From: an uncultured Caryophanales bacterium
GTDB lineage: Bacteria > Bacillota_I > Bacilli_A > RFN20 > CAG-826
Direction of reading: 5' to 3'
Length of the DNA stretch: 18,374 nucleotides
Assembly (NCBI GenBank): GCA_946624155.1
Contig: CAMORU010000008.1
Span: 1-18,374 of the forward strand
Shown: piece after piece, positions 1 through 7,430 of the stretch
How positions within the stretch are numbered: position 1 is the stretch's first letter
How the letters are laid out: each line of letters opens with the position of its first letter
Program-made: the position numbers and the translations under genes
The notes under the pieces: model-generated
Database searches by the model: none
Told to the model about the DNA's origin: nothing
The model's input: only the letters and a program-made list of their open reading frames with translations

Positions 1-1169
1 AGTCCAACGTTATTAACTTTACCACCTAAAGCGAAGACCTTGGTTCCTTTAGAACCAGCGGTTCCGATAGATGCGAATTTATCAGCGCCTTCTCTCATAA
101 TCCAAGAAACAGATGCGAGAGTTTCAACGTTATTAATAATTGATGGTTTTTGCCATAATCCTTTAATTGCTGGGAATGGAGGTCTTGGACGTGGCATACC
201 ACGTTTTCCTTCAATTGAGTTTAAAAGAGCAGTCTCTTCACCACAAACAAAGGCACCTGCGCCTAAACGAATATGACATCTAAATGAGAAGTTTGTACCT
301 AAAATGTTATCACCAAGTAAGCCAACTTCTTCAAGTTTTGCAATAGCAATACGAAGTCTAGCAACAGCGATAGGGTATTCAGCACGGACATAGAAATAAC
401 CGTTTTTTGCTCCGATTGCGTAACCTGCAATCATCATACCTTCGATAACACCAACTGGGTTACCTTCAAGAATGGAACGGTCCATAAATGCACCTGGGTC
501 ACCCTCGTCACCATTACAAATAACATATTTATCTTCATTATTTTGGTTTAAAGCGAATTGCCATTTTCTTCCCGTTGGGAAGCCAGCACCGCCTCTACCA
601 CGTAAACCAGATTTTAAGATTTCATCGACAACTTCTTGTTGGCTCATGTGTAAGGCTCTTATTAAACCTTTAAATGCACCAAAACCTAAAGCTTCTTCGA
701 TTTCTTCTGGGTTAATCATTGAACAACCATTTAAGGCAATACGTTTTTGCTTCTTGTAGAAGTTAATATCGTCTTGTCTTTCTACCTTTTGGTGAGTTGT
801 TGGATCTACATAAAGTAAATCTTCAATACATTTTCCACCAATAACATCTTCTTCAATGATTCTTTCAACATCTTCAACTTTAACAGCACGGTAAAGTCTA
901 TCTTCAGGGAAAACTTTAACGAAAGGCCCTTGTGAGCAGAAACCAAAACAACCAACTTTATTGACTGTTGCTTTGTCTTCAAGATGTTTTTCTTTAATTA
1001 AAGCTTCGAGCTTTTCTAAAATCTCATCACTATGTGATGAAACACAACCTGTACCACCACAGATAACAAGGTGTTTCTTTCCGTCTTTGCCGTTAAATTT
1101 AGTATCGAGGCATTTTCCGCAATGTTCGATCTTTTCAGCAAGTTGAGCTTCTGTTTTAATCTTTTCCAT
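1..1169 (-). CDS. nuoF: NuoF-like (HydB/HndC-type) flavoprotein subunit of an NAD(P)H-linked hydrogenase, partial
   Basis: Partial gene: the start codon is at 1169 and about 389 codons are visible before the left edge cuts off the C-terminus. Residues 1-110 are a thioredoxin-like [2Fe-2S] domain with Cys37, Cys42, Cys74 and Cys78. From about residue 145 the NuoF fold follows: the GLRGRGGAGFPTGRKW FMN/NADH loop at 188-203, CNGDEGDPGAFMDR at 218-231 and GAGAFVCGEETALL near 310. This N-terminal fusion is typical of HydB/HndC of electron-bifurcating or NADP-reducing [FeFe]-hydrogenases, not of respiratory complex I. The role is NAD(P)H oxidation/reduction on FMN and electron transfer through Fe-S clusters, in the cytoplasm. 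The gene follows nuoE by 12 bp, and its Shine-Dalgarno GGAGGT (1176-1181) abuts the nuoE stop. The [FeFe] catalytic subunit is expected beyond position 1. A formate dehydrogenase or other NuoEF partner cannot be excluded. Confidence 0.93.
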   Translation of the reverse strand, partial: MEKIKTEAQLAEKIEHCGKCLDTKFNGKDGKKHLVICGGTGCVSSHSDEILEKLEALIKEKHLEDKATVNKVGCFGFCSQGPFVKVFPEDRLYRAVKVEDVERIIEEDVIGGKCIEDLLYVDPTTHQKVERQDDINFYKKQKRIALNGCSMINPEEIEEALGFGAFKGLIRALHMSQQEVVDEILKSGLRGRGGAGFPTGRKWQFALNQNNEDKYVICNGDEGDPGAFMDRSILEGNPVGVIEGMMIAGYAIGAKNGYFYVRAEYPIAVARLRIAIAKLEEVGLLGDNILGTNFSFRCHIRLGAGAFVCGEETALLNSIEGKRGMPRPRPPFPAIKGLWQKPSIINNVETLASVSWIMREGADKFASIGTAGSKGTKVFALGGKVNNVG

Positions 1170-1181
1170 TGTTTTACCTCC

Positions 1182-1661
1182 TTATGCTAAAGCGCGGTAT
1201 TCGTTAATGATTGCTGAAACTTTATCAACACTCATCTTTGGATAAACCTTGCCATTAATTGAGATGGCTGGAGCAATACCACATGCCCCAATGCATCTAA
1301 GTGCATCAAGTGTAAATAAGCCATCTTCGGTTGTTTCGCCTGGTTTAATGCCTAAAAGTTCGCTGAACTTATCCATGACAAGTTGTGATCCCTTGACATA
1401 GCATGCTGTTCCAAGACAAACACCGATAACATATTTTCCTTTTGGAGTTAAACTGAAAAATGAGTAGAAAGTAACTACGCCATAAATTTCAGCAACTGGG
1501 ATATTCATTAATGAAGAAACAAGTTCTTGTACTTCTAGCGGAATATATCCATATTCCGATTGAATTGCTTCAAGAACCATCATAAGAGGGGTTTCTTCGT
1601 TTTTGTAGCGTTCTACAATTTCAGTAATTTGTTTTACTGCGTGAGCTTGTAATTTCGCCAT
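1182..1661 (-). CDS. nuoE: NuoE-like (HydC/HndA-type) [2Fe-2S] subunit
   Basis: A 159-residue protein of the usual NuoE/HydC length. A helical N-terminal part (1-75, with EYGYIP at 36-41 and EIYGVVTFYSFF at 58-69) leads to a thioredoxin-like [2Fe-2S] domain with ligands Cys82, Cys87, Cys123 and Cys127 (VCLGTAC and RCIGACGIAP). By family knowledge it relays electrons between the FMN subunit and the rest of a soluble NAD(P)H-linked hydrogenase. The start at 1661 is set by a strong Shine-Dalgarno, AGGAGG, about 6 bp upstream. It is the first gene of the left operon, followed by the NuoF-like gene. No separate histidine-kinase-like or ferredoxin gene lies between them, as is common in clostridial clusters; the ferredoxin-like domain is fused to the NuoF-like subunit instead. 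Confidence 0.93.
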   Translation of the reverse strand: MAKLQAHAVKQITEIVERYKNEETPLMMVLEAIQSEYGYIPLEVQELVSSLMNIPVAEIYGVVTFYSFFSLTPKGKYVIGVCLGTACYVKGSQLVMDKFSELLGIKPGETTEDGLFTLDALRCIGACGIAPAISINGKVYPKMSVDKVSAIINEYRALA

Positions 1662-1693
1662 AAAAATCCTCCTAAAAATAAAAGATAAACATT

Positions 1694-1722
1694 ATTATAA
1701 TAATGAAGTCTATGTTAAACAA
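1694..1722 (-). promoter_or_regulatory. Promoter of the nuoE-nuoF hydrogenase operon
   Basis: On the minus strand, TTGTTT (1717-1722) is followed by 17 bp and then a perfect TATAAT (1694-1699), so transcription should start near 1687 and give a short leader of about 25 nt. The -10 sits inside a 16-bp AT palindrome (1690-1705). Two longer palindromes lie directly upstream of the -35. Confidence 0.7.
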
Positions 1723-1725
1723 TAT

Positions 1726-1742
1726 CGAATTAACTTAATTCG
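1726..1742. promoter_or_regulatory. Perfect 17-bp palindrome, candidate operator
   Basis: CGAATTAA - C - TTAATTCG is a perfect inverted repeat with 8-bp arms. It starts 3 bp upstream of the hydrogenase -35, centred about 47 bp before the predicted start site, which is a typical activator position. I do not recognise the regulator. It is not a Rex site, which would have TTGTGAA or TTGTTAA half sites facing a 4-bp centre. Confidence 0.5.
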
Positions 1743-1744
1743 CA

Positions 1745-1758
1745 TGAAAACGTTTTCA
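1745..1758. promoter_or_regulatory. cre-like catabolite control site (CcpA/LacI-family operator)
   Basis: TGAAAACGTTTTCA is a perfect 14-bp palindrome with the central CG, and matches the CcpA cre consensus TGWAANCGNTNWCA at every fixed position. It lies between the divergent hydrogenase and fatty acid isomerase-like genes, about 65 bp from each predicted start site. That is where cre sites that activate overflow-metabolism genes are often found. Another LacI-family regulator could use the same sequence, and the ccpA gene is not in the window. Confidence 0.65.
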
Positions 1759-1780
1759 AATACTAAAAAATACATACATT

Positions 1781-1810
1781 TTATCTACTTTAATTTTTTT
1801 GCGATACAAT
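1781..1810 (+). promoter_or_regulatory. Weak candidate promoter of the isomerase-like flavoprotein gene
   Basis: TACAAT (1805-1810) is a plausible -10, with a poor -35 (TTATCT, 1781-1786) 18 bp upstream. It predicts a start near 1817, downstream of the first in-frame ATG (1744), which supports the start codon at 1840. Confidence 0.35.
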
Positions 1811-1839
1811 ATATACGTACAAAGGAGCATATACATAAT

Positions 1840-3300
1840 ATGGCTGATTTAAAACAAAGAATCTGCATCATCGGTGCAGGACCAGCAGGTCTTTCTGCTG
1901 CCATGTATCTTGAGAAAAAAGGGTACACTAACTATGTTATTTATGAAAAACTTAACAAAGTTGGCGGAAAATGTTGGTCACCAAAATTAAAAGTCAAACA
2001 TAATGGCGTTGAAGAAGAAAGAAGTTTCGAAACAGGCGCAATTATGGGTGCAATCACTTATCACGCAGTAAGTGAAATGGAAGAATTTGGCGGATATTAC
2101 CACAAAGGTCCAGATTTCAAACCTGGCGAGCCAAATATGAGAAGAGAATTCCGTAAAACTACTGGTGAAATCGATCATCCGTTTGAACCAAAAGTAAACT
2201 TTACATTTAAGAAATTATTTGGACTTCTCAAGCTCAAAAAGCAAATGAAGAAACTTAATGAGTTAATGCAAACCAAATATAAAGGTTATGATTGCTATGG
2301 TCACTTAGGCGTTGCCAAAGGTGAATACTATGGTATCTCAAAAGGCGTTGATGGATATTGTGGCGCAACAAAAGAATCATCATTCCCTAACTACATTAAA
2401 GGTACTAACCCAAATCTAAAAGATTTGGCACTTCCATTCTCTGAGTTCTGTAAACTTAATGGTGTTGAAGAAGTTCAAAGAATTTGGATCGCACCATTTA
2501 CATCATTTGGCTATGGATTCTTTGATGAAATCCCAACAGCCTTAGTCATGAAATATCTTGACGTCACCACTGCTTTAGAGTTCGTTAATATGAGACTCTG
2601 GACATGGCAAGATGGTACTCAACAAATCTACGTCCACGTAAATGAAAAACTTAAACACCCAGCAGTTCTTGAAACTGAAGTTGTTAAAGTTGAACGTCCA
2701 GAAGGTAAAGTTTTAGTTACTGTTAAAGGTAAAGACGGAAAAGAAAAGACTGAAGAATTCGACAAATTAATTGTCACTACACCACTTGATTACTTCATTA
2801 ACTACGCTGATGCAACTAAAGAAGAAAAAGAACTCTTCTCTAAGATCATTCATGAAAGATATATCGACTACATCGCAACATTTGATGAAGGAAAATCACC
2901 TGTAATTTCTGGATATTTAGTTGAAAACATGGTTCCAGAAAGACTTGGACACGCAATGGTCTATTATAATAGATGGCAACATCTTGAAAATGACTGCCCT
3001 GTCACAGTCTATGCTCTTGCAAACCACACCGGAACACCAGATGTTACATATGAATTTGCCCAAAAGACAATGGACGAAGATATGAAGAAAGTTGGCTTCC
3101 CAATCAAAGAAAAACACTTTGCTCAAGAAGTTTATTATTGTCCTCACGTCTCAGCAAAAGATTATGCTGATGGTTGGTATGATAAATTAGAAGCTTTACA
3201 AGGTACAAAGAACACATTCTACGCTGGTGAAATCATTTCATTCGGTGATATGGAAGATACTTGTGCAGCAAGTAAAGATATCATTGGAAGATTCTTCTAA
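1840..3300 (+). CDS. FAD-dependent polyunsaturated fatty acid (linoleate) isomerase-like protein
   Basis: A 486-residue flavoprotein of the amine-oxidase/PAI superfamily. The FAD Rossmann motif IIGAGPAGLSAAMYLEKKG is at 10-28, followed by VGGKCWSP (41-48) and ETGAIMGA. From memory it follows the C. acnes linoleic acid isomerase (PAI) over nearly its whole length. Shared blocks are RREF (101-104, where PAI has its substrate-binding arginine), TKYKGYD, PFTSFGYGFFDE, LWTWQDGTQ, PERLGHAMVYY and NTFYAGEI. Compared with PAI it carries an insertion of about 40 residues at 155-195. The expected reaction is double-bond shift in a free polyunsaturated fatty acid using FAD without net redox change. I chose ATG 1840: the GGAG at 1824-1827 lies 12 bp upstream, the Rossmann motif then sits at the usual distance, and the earlier in-frame ATG at 1744 overlaps the cre palindrome. 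The gene is monocistronic and ends at a double terminator. The substrate is inferred, not proven. Confidence 0.8.
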   Translation: MADLKQRICIIGAGPAGLSAAMYLEKKGYTNYVIYEKLNKVGGKCWSPKLKVKHNGVEEERSFETGAIMGAITYHAVSEMEEFGGYYHKGPDFKPGEPNMRREFRKTTGEIDHPFEPKVNFTFKKLFGLLKLKKQMKKLNELMQTKYKGYDCYGHLGVAKGEYYGISKGVDGYCGATKESSFPNYIKGTNPNLKDLALPFSEFCKLNGVEEVQRIWIAPFTSFGYGFFDEIPTALVMKYLDVTTALEFVNMRLWTWQDGTQQIYVHVNEKLKHPAVLETEVVKVERPEGKVLVTVKGKDGKEKTEEFDKLIVTTPLDYFINYADATKEEKELFSKIIHERYIDYIATFDEGKSPVISGYLVENMVPERLGHAMVYYNRWQHLENDCPVTVYALANHTGTPDVTYEFAQKTMDEDMKKVGFPIKEKHFAQEVYYCPHVSAKDYADGWYDKLEALQGTKNTFYAGEIISFGDMEDTCAASKDIIGRFF

Positions 3301-3315
3301 TTTGATCTAATTATT

Positions 3316-3346
3316 AAGAGCCGCTAATTAATTTAGTGGCTCTTTT
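3316..3346 (+). terminator. Intrinsic terminator after the isomerase-like gene
   Basis: AAGAGCCGCTAA pairs with TTTAGTGGCTCTT (one G-U) around a short AT loop and is followed by TTTT. It begins 15 bp after the stop codon at 3300. Confidence 0.8.
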
Positions 3347-3359
3347 AATTAATAATTAA

Positions 3360-3385
3360 AAAAATCGCGATTACTCGCGATTTTT
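3360..3385. terminator. Bidirectional terminator between convergent genes
   Basis: A perfect 11-bp stem, AAAAATCGCGA / TCGCGATTTTT, with loop TTAC. It has an A tract on one side and T tracts on the other, so it can terminate the plus-strand gene and the minus-strand hyp operon, which ends at 3408. Confidence 0.8.
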
Positions 3386-3407
3386 GTTTTAATAAAGTTA
3401 GACAATT

Positions 3408-3770
3408 TTATTTATTTTGTTCTTTACTAATGACTTTAATGTCTTTAATCATAAAGTCTTTGCCAGAGACTAAATATGTTTTTTGAGAGTGGCAATAAGG
3501 GCACTCTTTAGCATATTTAGTCGTCTGATATGTTTTTTTGCAATCTTGACAGTAACTAATTGCTTCGATTGTTATGTAATTAAGTTCGCAATCCTTCATT
3601 AGAGGTGTTTTGTTGCACATCCATTTGAAGGCATCTAGAAAGTATTCTTTAACTACTCCAGAAACTTCACCAACCTCCACAGTTACTGATTTGACTTTGT
3701 CAACGTTGTTGTCTTTAGCAAGTCTTGCGACTTGCTTGACAACTTCCATGACAATGCTAAGTTCATGCAT
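3408..3770 (-). CDS. hypA: HypA nickel metallochaperone
   Basis: A 120-residue protein of standard HypA/HybF length. It begins MHELSIV, with His2 and Glu3 as the known nickel site, and has a zinc-binding loop with Cys74, Cys77, Cys90 and Cys93 (CQDC and CPYC). By family knowledge it delivers Ni2+ with HypB to [NiFe]-hydrogenase precursors, or sometimes to urease. It is the last gene of a minus-strand operon. Its ATG lies one base beyond the TAA of the large flavoprotein gene, and only a weak purine stretch precedes it, so translation is probably coupled. The downstream stem at 3360-3385 ends the transcript. No nickel hydrogenase, hypCDEF or urease gene is visible, so its client is outside the window or is unusual. 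Confidence 0.93.
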   Translation of the reverse strand: MHELSIVMEVVKQVARLAKDNNVDKVKSVTVEVGEVSGVVKEYFLDAFKWMCNKTPLMKDCELNYITIEAISYCQDCKKTYQTTKYAKECPYCHSQKTYLVSGKDFMIKDIKVISKEQNK

Positions 3771-3771
3771 A

Positions 3772-6678
3772 TTATTCTTCTTGACTTACTGCATTTCCAG
3801 TATGTGGAGCAGTTTTCTTAGCTTCTTTATAATGTTTATTCCAAGCTCTACGTTTAGCTCTCATTTCACGAGCTTCTTTAGAACCAGAATGTAAAAGAAT
3901 CTTTACTGCACGTTTTGAAGCATAACCAAGTAATCCACCAACTTTCTTTTCTGCTTTACGCATATTAGAACATTTTGGATGATCTCTCACTAAGTGAATT
4001 GCATCAAAATGACATTTTGTTGTACAAATACCACAACCAATACACTTATTTGGATCAACGTATGCAGCACCACAGCTTAAACATCTTGATGTTTCAACCT
4101 TAACTTGTTCTTCGGTTAAAGTCTTATGAGCATCTTTAAATGAATTCTTGTAATCAACAGATTCATCCATTCCTGCTTCTTGTCTTCCGGCTTCATCATA
4201 ACCTGGAAGAGTAATATCTTCTTTATTAAGAGGTGTAAAGTGACGTTTATAGAAGCCAATTGTTTGATGTGCATCTGGACGTGCTCTACGAGCAAGTGAT
4301 TCAGCGGCCTTATGACCTGCTGCGATAGCATTAATAACAAATGATGGGCCTGTAAAGACATCACCACCAACAAAGATATCTTCATCAGCAGTCTGGTATG
4401 TATCTTTATCAGCAATTGGGTAATTACCATGCCAGAAGGTAACTTTGCTACCTTCTAAGAGTTTACCCCATTCAATTGCTTGACCAATTGCAAAGACAAC
4501 TTTATCTGCTGGAACTTCTTTAGTTTCGTTTTCATCATATGATGGAGCGAATTTATGATTTTCGTCAAAGACGGAAACACATTTCTTAAAGACAACTGCG
4601 ACAACTTCGCCTTTAGAGTTAACTTTAATTTCTTTTGGTCCCCAGCCATTGTTAATTTGAATAGCTTCCTCAAGAGTTTCCCTAACTTCCTCTTTAGAAG
4701 CAGGCATTTCTTCTCTTGATTCAAGTGAGAACATTTCGACAGATTTTGCGTTTAATCTATGAGCAGTTCTTGCACAGTCAATTGCAACGTTACCACCACC
4801 GATAACTACCACTTTTCCTTCAAATTTTTGCAATTTTCCTAAGGCATTGCGTAAGTAGTCAACAGCAATTTCTGTACCTTTGGCATTTTCATTTTCAATA
4901 CCAGGTCTTCTTCCGCCTTGGCAACCAATTGCAACATAGAAGGCTTTATAGCCTTGTTTCTTAAGTTCTTCAATTGTGACATCTTTACCAACTTCGACAC
5001 CACATTTGAATTCAACACCAAGTTTTCTTAAGACATCAATTTCACTTTCGATAACATCTTTTTCAAGTTTGTAGGCAGGAATTCCATAAGTCATCATACC
5101 GCCAACTTTTTCATTCTTTTCAAAAACTGTTGGTGTAAAGCCCATTTCGGCAAGGTAATAAGCGGCACTTAAACCAGCTGGACCACCACCGATAATAGCA
5201 ATCTTTTCATCAAATTTATCGTGTAAAGAAGCTACAATCTTTTCTGGAACATAACGATCTTTATCGCTACGTTCAAGATCTGCTAAGAATTTTTTAACAG
5301 CATCAATGCTTACTGGAGCATCAATCTTGCCACGTGTACAAGCTTCTTCACATTTTTTATTGCAAACACGACCACAAACTGCTGGGAATGGGTTTTGTGT
5401 TTTAATTAAAGCCAGAGCTTCTCTATAGCGGCCTTCTTTAGCCATTTGTAAGTAACCTTGTACTGGAACATGTGCTGGACATGCAACTTTACAAGGTGCG
5501 GTACCAGTTTCCCAAGTATCCGTTTTACGGATAGTGTCTCTATAATTTTCGTCCCAAGCATACTTGCCCCATTTGACATTATCAGGTAAAACGGCGTGTT
5601 TGTATGTCATTGGTTTACCATCTGCTTTACAAAGTTTTTGACCAAGTTTAACAGCGCCTGCAGGACAATTTGAAACACATTGACCACAAGCGACACATTT
5701 ATCTTTTGTAACATTAGCAGTATAAGCACTTCTCTCTAAGTAAGGTGTATTAAATAAAAGAGCAGTTCTTAAAGCGTTACAAATTTTAACATCACAGTTA
5801 CAAATATCGAAAATTTTATTTTCGCCATCAATATTTGTGATTTGGTGAACGAATCCGTTCTTTTCAGCTTTTTCAAAGATTTCAAGTGCTCTTTCTTTGG
5901 TAATATAGTGAGCCCTACCAGTTTCAACTGCGTAGTCAGCCATATCACCAAATTGAACGCACCAATCATCGACATCGTCGATGCAACCATCACCTAGCAT
6001 TGCTCTAGAAGCACGGCATGAACAAATACCAGCGGCAATATGTCCTTCGTATTTTTTCATCCAGTGAGAGATGTGCTCTACATCTAATGATTTTTGTTCG
6101 TGTTCAATAGCTTTTTCAACAGGAATGACGTGCATACCAACTCCGCCACCTCCTGGAGGTAACATTTCAGTAATACCTGCTAAAGGAACAAATGTCATTC
6201 TTTCAAAGAAAGAAGCTACAGCAGGATTTTTTGCAATTCGATCCACGGTTGAGTTCATTAACTCGGCACTTCCTGGAACGAAATAAGAAAGCATGTATCT
6301 TTTAACTTTTGGAGCATCTTTTATTGGATGATCCCATGCATAATTATCTCCATAGTCGTATTCGATGATGCCAATAACTGACATATCATCGAGGAGTTTT
6401 TGGAATTCAATTGGTTTATCTTGATATTCCTTGTTCATTTCAAGAAGTTCTTCAAAAACATAATGTTTTCTTTGTTTCATCTTAAGAAGAACATCAATCA
6501 TTTCTTCAGTAAGAACTTCTCTAAGACCCCAATATTCAGGATCTTTTGTACTCATCCCAAAAAGTTTGTGTGGAACAACGTCGGTTATTTTTCTACAAAG
6601 TTTAATTAACTTCTTTTCGTAGGAATAACCTTGCTCTCCTTCATATTTTGAGACAATCTTAGTGTTTTTCTCTGGCAT
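3772..6678 (-). CDS. Large Fe-S/GltD-type FAD-NAD(P) oxidoreductase in the hyp operon
   Basis: A 968-residue cytoplasmic multidomain protein. Residues 1-215 resemble nothing I can name. Residues 219-300 hold a Cys-rich Fe-S region (CSC at 219-221, Cys232, Cys240, CNC at 293-295, Cys300), followed by a ferredoxin cluster CVACGQCVSNC at 328-338. From about 395 comes a glutamate-synthase-small-subunit (GltD/NfnB-like) module with N-terminal cysteines 396, 400, 435, 439, 443 and 447. Its FAD motif IIGGGPAGLSAAYYL begins at 495, the NAD(P) motif VIGGGNVAIDCA near 625 and GGDVFTGPSFVINAI near 771. A final cluster region (CLSCG at 866, CIGCGICTTKC at 879-889) and a basic tail end the protein. It probably moves electrons between NAD(P)H and ferredoxin-like carriers. 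It is not glutamate synthase, since no large subunit is nearby. It overlaps hypB by 20 bp and touches hypA, so it is part of the hyp operon. Confidence 0.85.
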   Translation of the reverse strand: MPEKNTKIVSKYEGEQGYSYEKKLIKLCRKITDVVPHKLFGMSTKDPEYWGLREVLTEEMIDVLLKMKQRKHYVFEELLEMNKEYQDKPIEFQKLLDDMSVIGIIEYDYGDNYAWDHPIKDAPKVKRYMLSYFVPGSAELMNSTVDRIAKNPAVASFFERMTFVPLAGITEMLPPGGGGVGMHVIPVEKAIEHEQKSLDVEHISHWMKKYEGHIAAGICSCRASRAMLGDGCIDDVDDWCVQFGDMADYAVETGRAHYITKERALEIFEKAEKNGFVHQITNIDGENKIFDICNCDVKICNALRTALLFNTPYLERSAYTANVTKDKCVACGQCVSNCPAGAVKLGQKLCKADGKPMTYKHAVLPDNVKWGKYAWDENYRDTIRKTDTWETGTAPCKVACPAHVPVQGYLQMAKEGRYREALALIKTQNPFPAVCGRVCNKKCEEACTRGKIDAPVSIDAVKKFLADLERSDKDRYVPEKIVASLHDKFDEKIAIIGGGPAGLSAAYYLAEMGFTPTVFEKNEKVGGMMTYGIPAYKLEKDVIESEIDVLRKLGVEFKCGVEVGKDVTIEELKKQGYKAFYVAIGCQGGRRPGIENENAKGTEIAVDYLRNALGKLQKFEGKVVVIGGGNVAIDCARTAHRLNAKSVEMFSLESREEMPASKEEVRETLEEAIQINNGWGPKEIKVNSKGEVVAVVFKKCVSVFDENHKFAPSYDENETKEVPADKVVFAIGQAIEWGKLLEGSKVTFWHGNYPIADKDTYQTADEDIFVGGDVFTGPSFVINAIAAGHKAAESLARRARPDAHQTIGFYKRHFTPLNKEDITLPGYDEAGRQEAGMDESVDYKNSFKDAHKTLTEEQVKVETSRCLSCGAAYVDPNKCIGCGICTTKCHFDAIHLVRDHPKCSNMRKAEKKVGGLLGYASKRAVKILLHSGSKEAREMRAKRRAWNKHYKEAKKTAPHTGNAVSQEE

Positions 6679-7351
6679 TTGTTTTCCTCCAGTCCTCAAT
6701 TTTATTTATAAAATATGTAGCAACTTTATCAATTCCATCTCCATTTAACGCGCTTATAGGTATGATTGTCGCGTTTGGATTTCGAAAATTAATAGTTTCG
6801 CTACATTTTTTTAAATCAAAATTAAAATAATCTAATGCATCAATCTTATTAATCATAACAAGATCGCATTTTTCAAAAACTAATGGGTATTTTAATGGTT
6901 TATCATCACCCTCAGGTATCGAAAGAATCATTACATCTAAACATGCGCCAGTATCAAATTCTGCTGGGCAAACTAAGTTTCCGACATTTTCAAGGAATAC
7001 TAAATCTAGGTCAGAAATGTCGATTTCATCTAAACCAGTTTTTGTCATTCCAGCATCTAAATGACACATTCCAGATGTGTGAATTTGAATTGATTTAACA
7101 CCTGTTTCTTTAGCGACATTAATCGCATCTACATCACTATCAATATCTGCTTCCATTACACCAATTCTAAAAGTTTTCTTTAATTCATTAATTAATTTAA
7201 TTAATGTAGTTGTCTTTCCAGCGCCTGGAGAAGACATTACGTTAACCAAAAAAACTTTTTTATCATGTAGATATAAACGTAATAAATCCGCCTCTGCATC
7301 ATTGTCTGCATAAGCGGATCTGTTAACAACTATAGTTTTAATGGTTTCCAT
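6659..7351 (-). CDS. hypB: HypB nickel-inserting GTPase, copy 1
   Basis: A 230-residue SIMIBI-class GTPase of HypB type. It shows P-loop SPGAGKT (41-47), EADIDSDVDA (67-76), the inter-subunit metal site Cys96-His97 with Cys128 in NVGNLVCPAEFDTG, IPEGDDKPLKYP, and the guanine motif NKID (168-171). The N-terminal CxxCGC high-affinity nickel motif of E. coli HypB is absent. With HypA it uses GTP to insert nickel into hydrogenase or another nickel enzyme. It is the first gene of the operon hypB - flavoprotein - hypA, and its 3' end overlaps the next gene by 20 bp. No clear Shine-Dalgarno precedes the ATG; the upstream sequence is nearly pure A/T. A second hypB starts 79 bp away in the opposite direction. 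Confidence 0.93.
   Translation of the reverse strand: METIKTIVVNRSAYADNDAEADLLRLYLHDKKVFLVNVMSSPGAGKTTTLIKLINELKKTFRIGVMEADIDSDVDAINVAKETGVKSIQIHTSGMCHLDAGMTKTGLDEIDISDLDLVFLENVGNLVCPAEFDTGACLDVMILSIPEGDDKPLKYPLVFEKCDLVMINKIDALDYFNFDLKKCSETINFRNPNATIIPISALNGDGIDKVATYFINKIEDWRKTNAREKH
6686..6690 (-). promoter_or_regulatory. Ribosome binding site that fixes the start of the large flavoprotein
   Basis: On the minus strand GGAGG lies 7 bp before the ATG at 6678. A longer reading frame opens at a TTG (6699) upstream of this site and has no Shine-Dalgarno of its own, so the shorter form beginning MPEKNTK is preferred. Confidence 0.8.
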
Positions 7352-7370
7352 TTTAATATTTTTATTTTAC

Positions 7371-7388
7371 ATTAAATATTTATTTAAT
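7371..7388. repeat. Perfect AT-only palindrome between the divergent hypB genes
   Basis: ATTAAATA - TT - TATTTAAT is an 18-bp perfect inverted repeat lying about midway between the two hypB starts. It covers the candidate -35 of hypB copy 2. It could be an operator for both directions, but AT-only palindromes arise easily in such sequence. Confidence 0.35.
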
Positions 7389-7411
7389 ACCATTAATTTT
7401 TTTGATATGAT
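7383..7411 (+). promoter_or_regulatory. Promoter of hypB copy 2
   Basis: An extended -10, TGATATGAT (TATGAT at 7406-7411), with TTTAAT at 7383-7388 as -35 and 17-bp spacing. The predicted start near 7418 lies after the upstream in-frame codons and supports the ATG at 7431. Confidence 0.5.
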
Positions 7412-7430
7412 TTTAAAAGAGAATAAAAAT

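Noticed and set aside
1711..1736. Rex-type redox operator (GTTAA...TTAAC) in the hydrogenase promoter region
   Set aside because: The half sites are 11 bp apart, not 4, so the geometry is wrong for Rex, although Rex control would make biological sense.
1744..1839. Upstream in-frame ATG giving a longer isomerase-like protein (extra 32 residues)
   Set aside because: The ATG overlaps the cre palindrome, lies upstream of the candidate -10, has no Shine-Dalgarno and adds residues before the conserved Rossmann start.
6679..6699. TTG start for the large flavoprotein
   Set aside because: A strong GGAGG lies between this TTG and the ATG at 6678, at ideal distance for the ATG.
7341..7430. Longer form of hypB copy 2 starting at 7341
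   Set aside because: It would overlap the start of the divergent hypB, adds a low-complexity hydrophobic stretch and precedes the candidate promoter.
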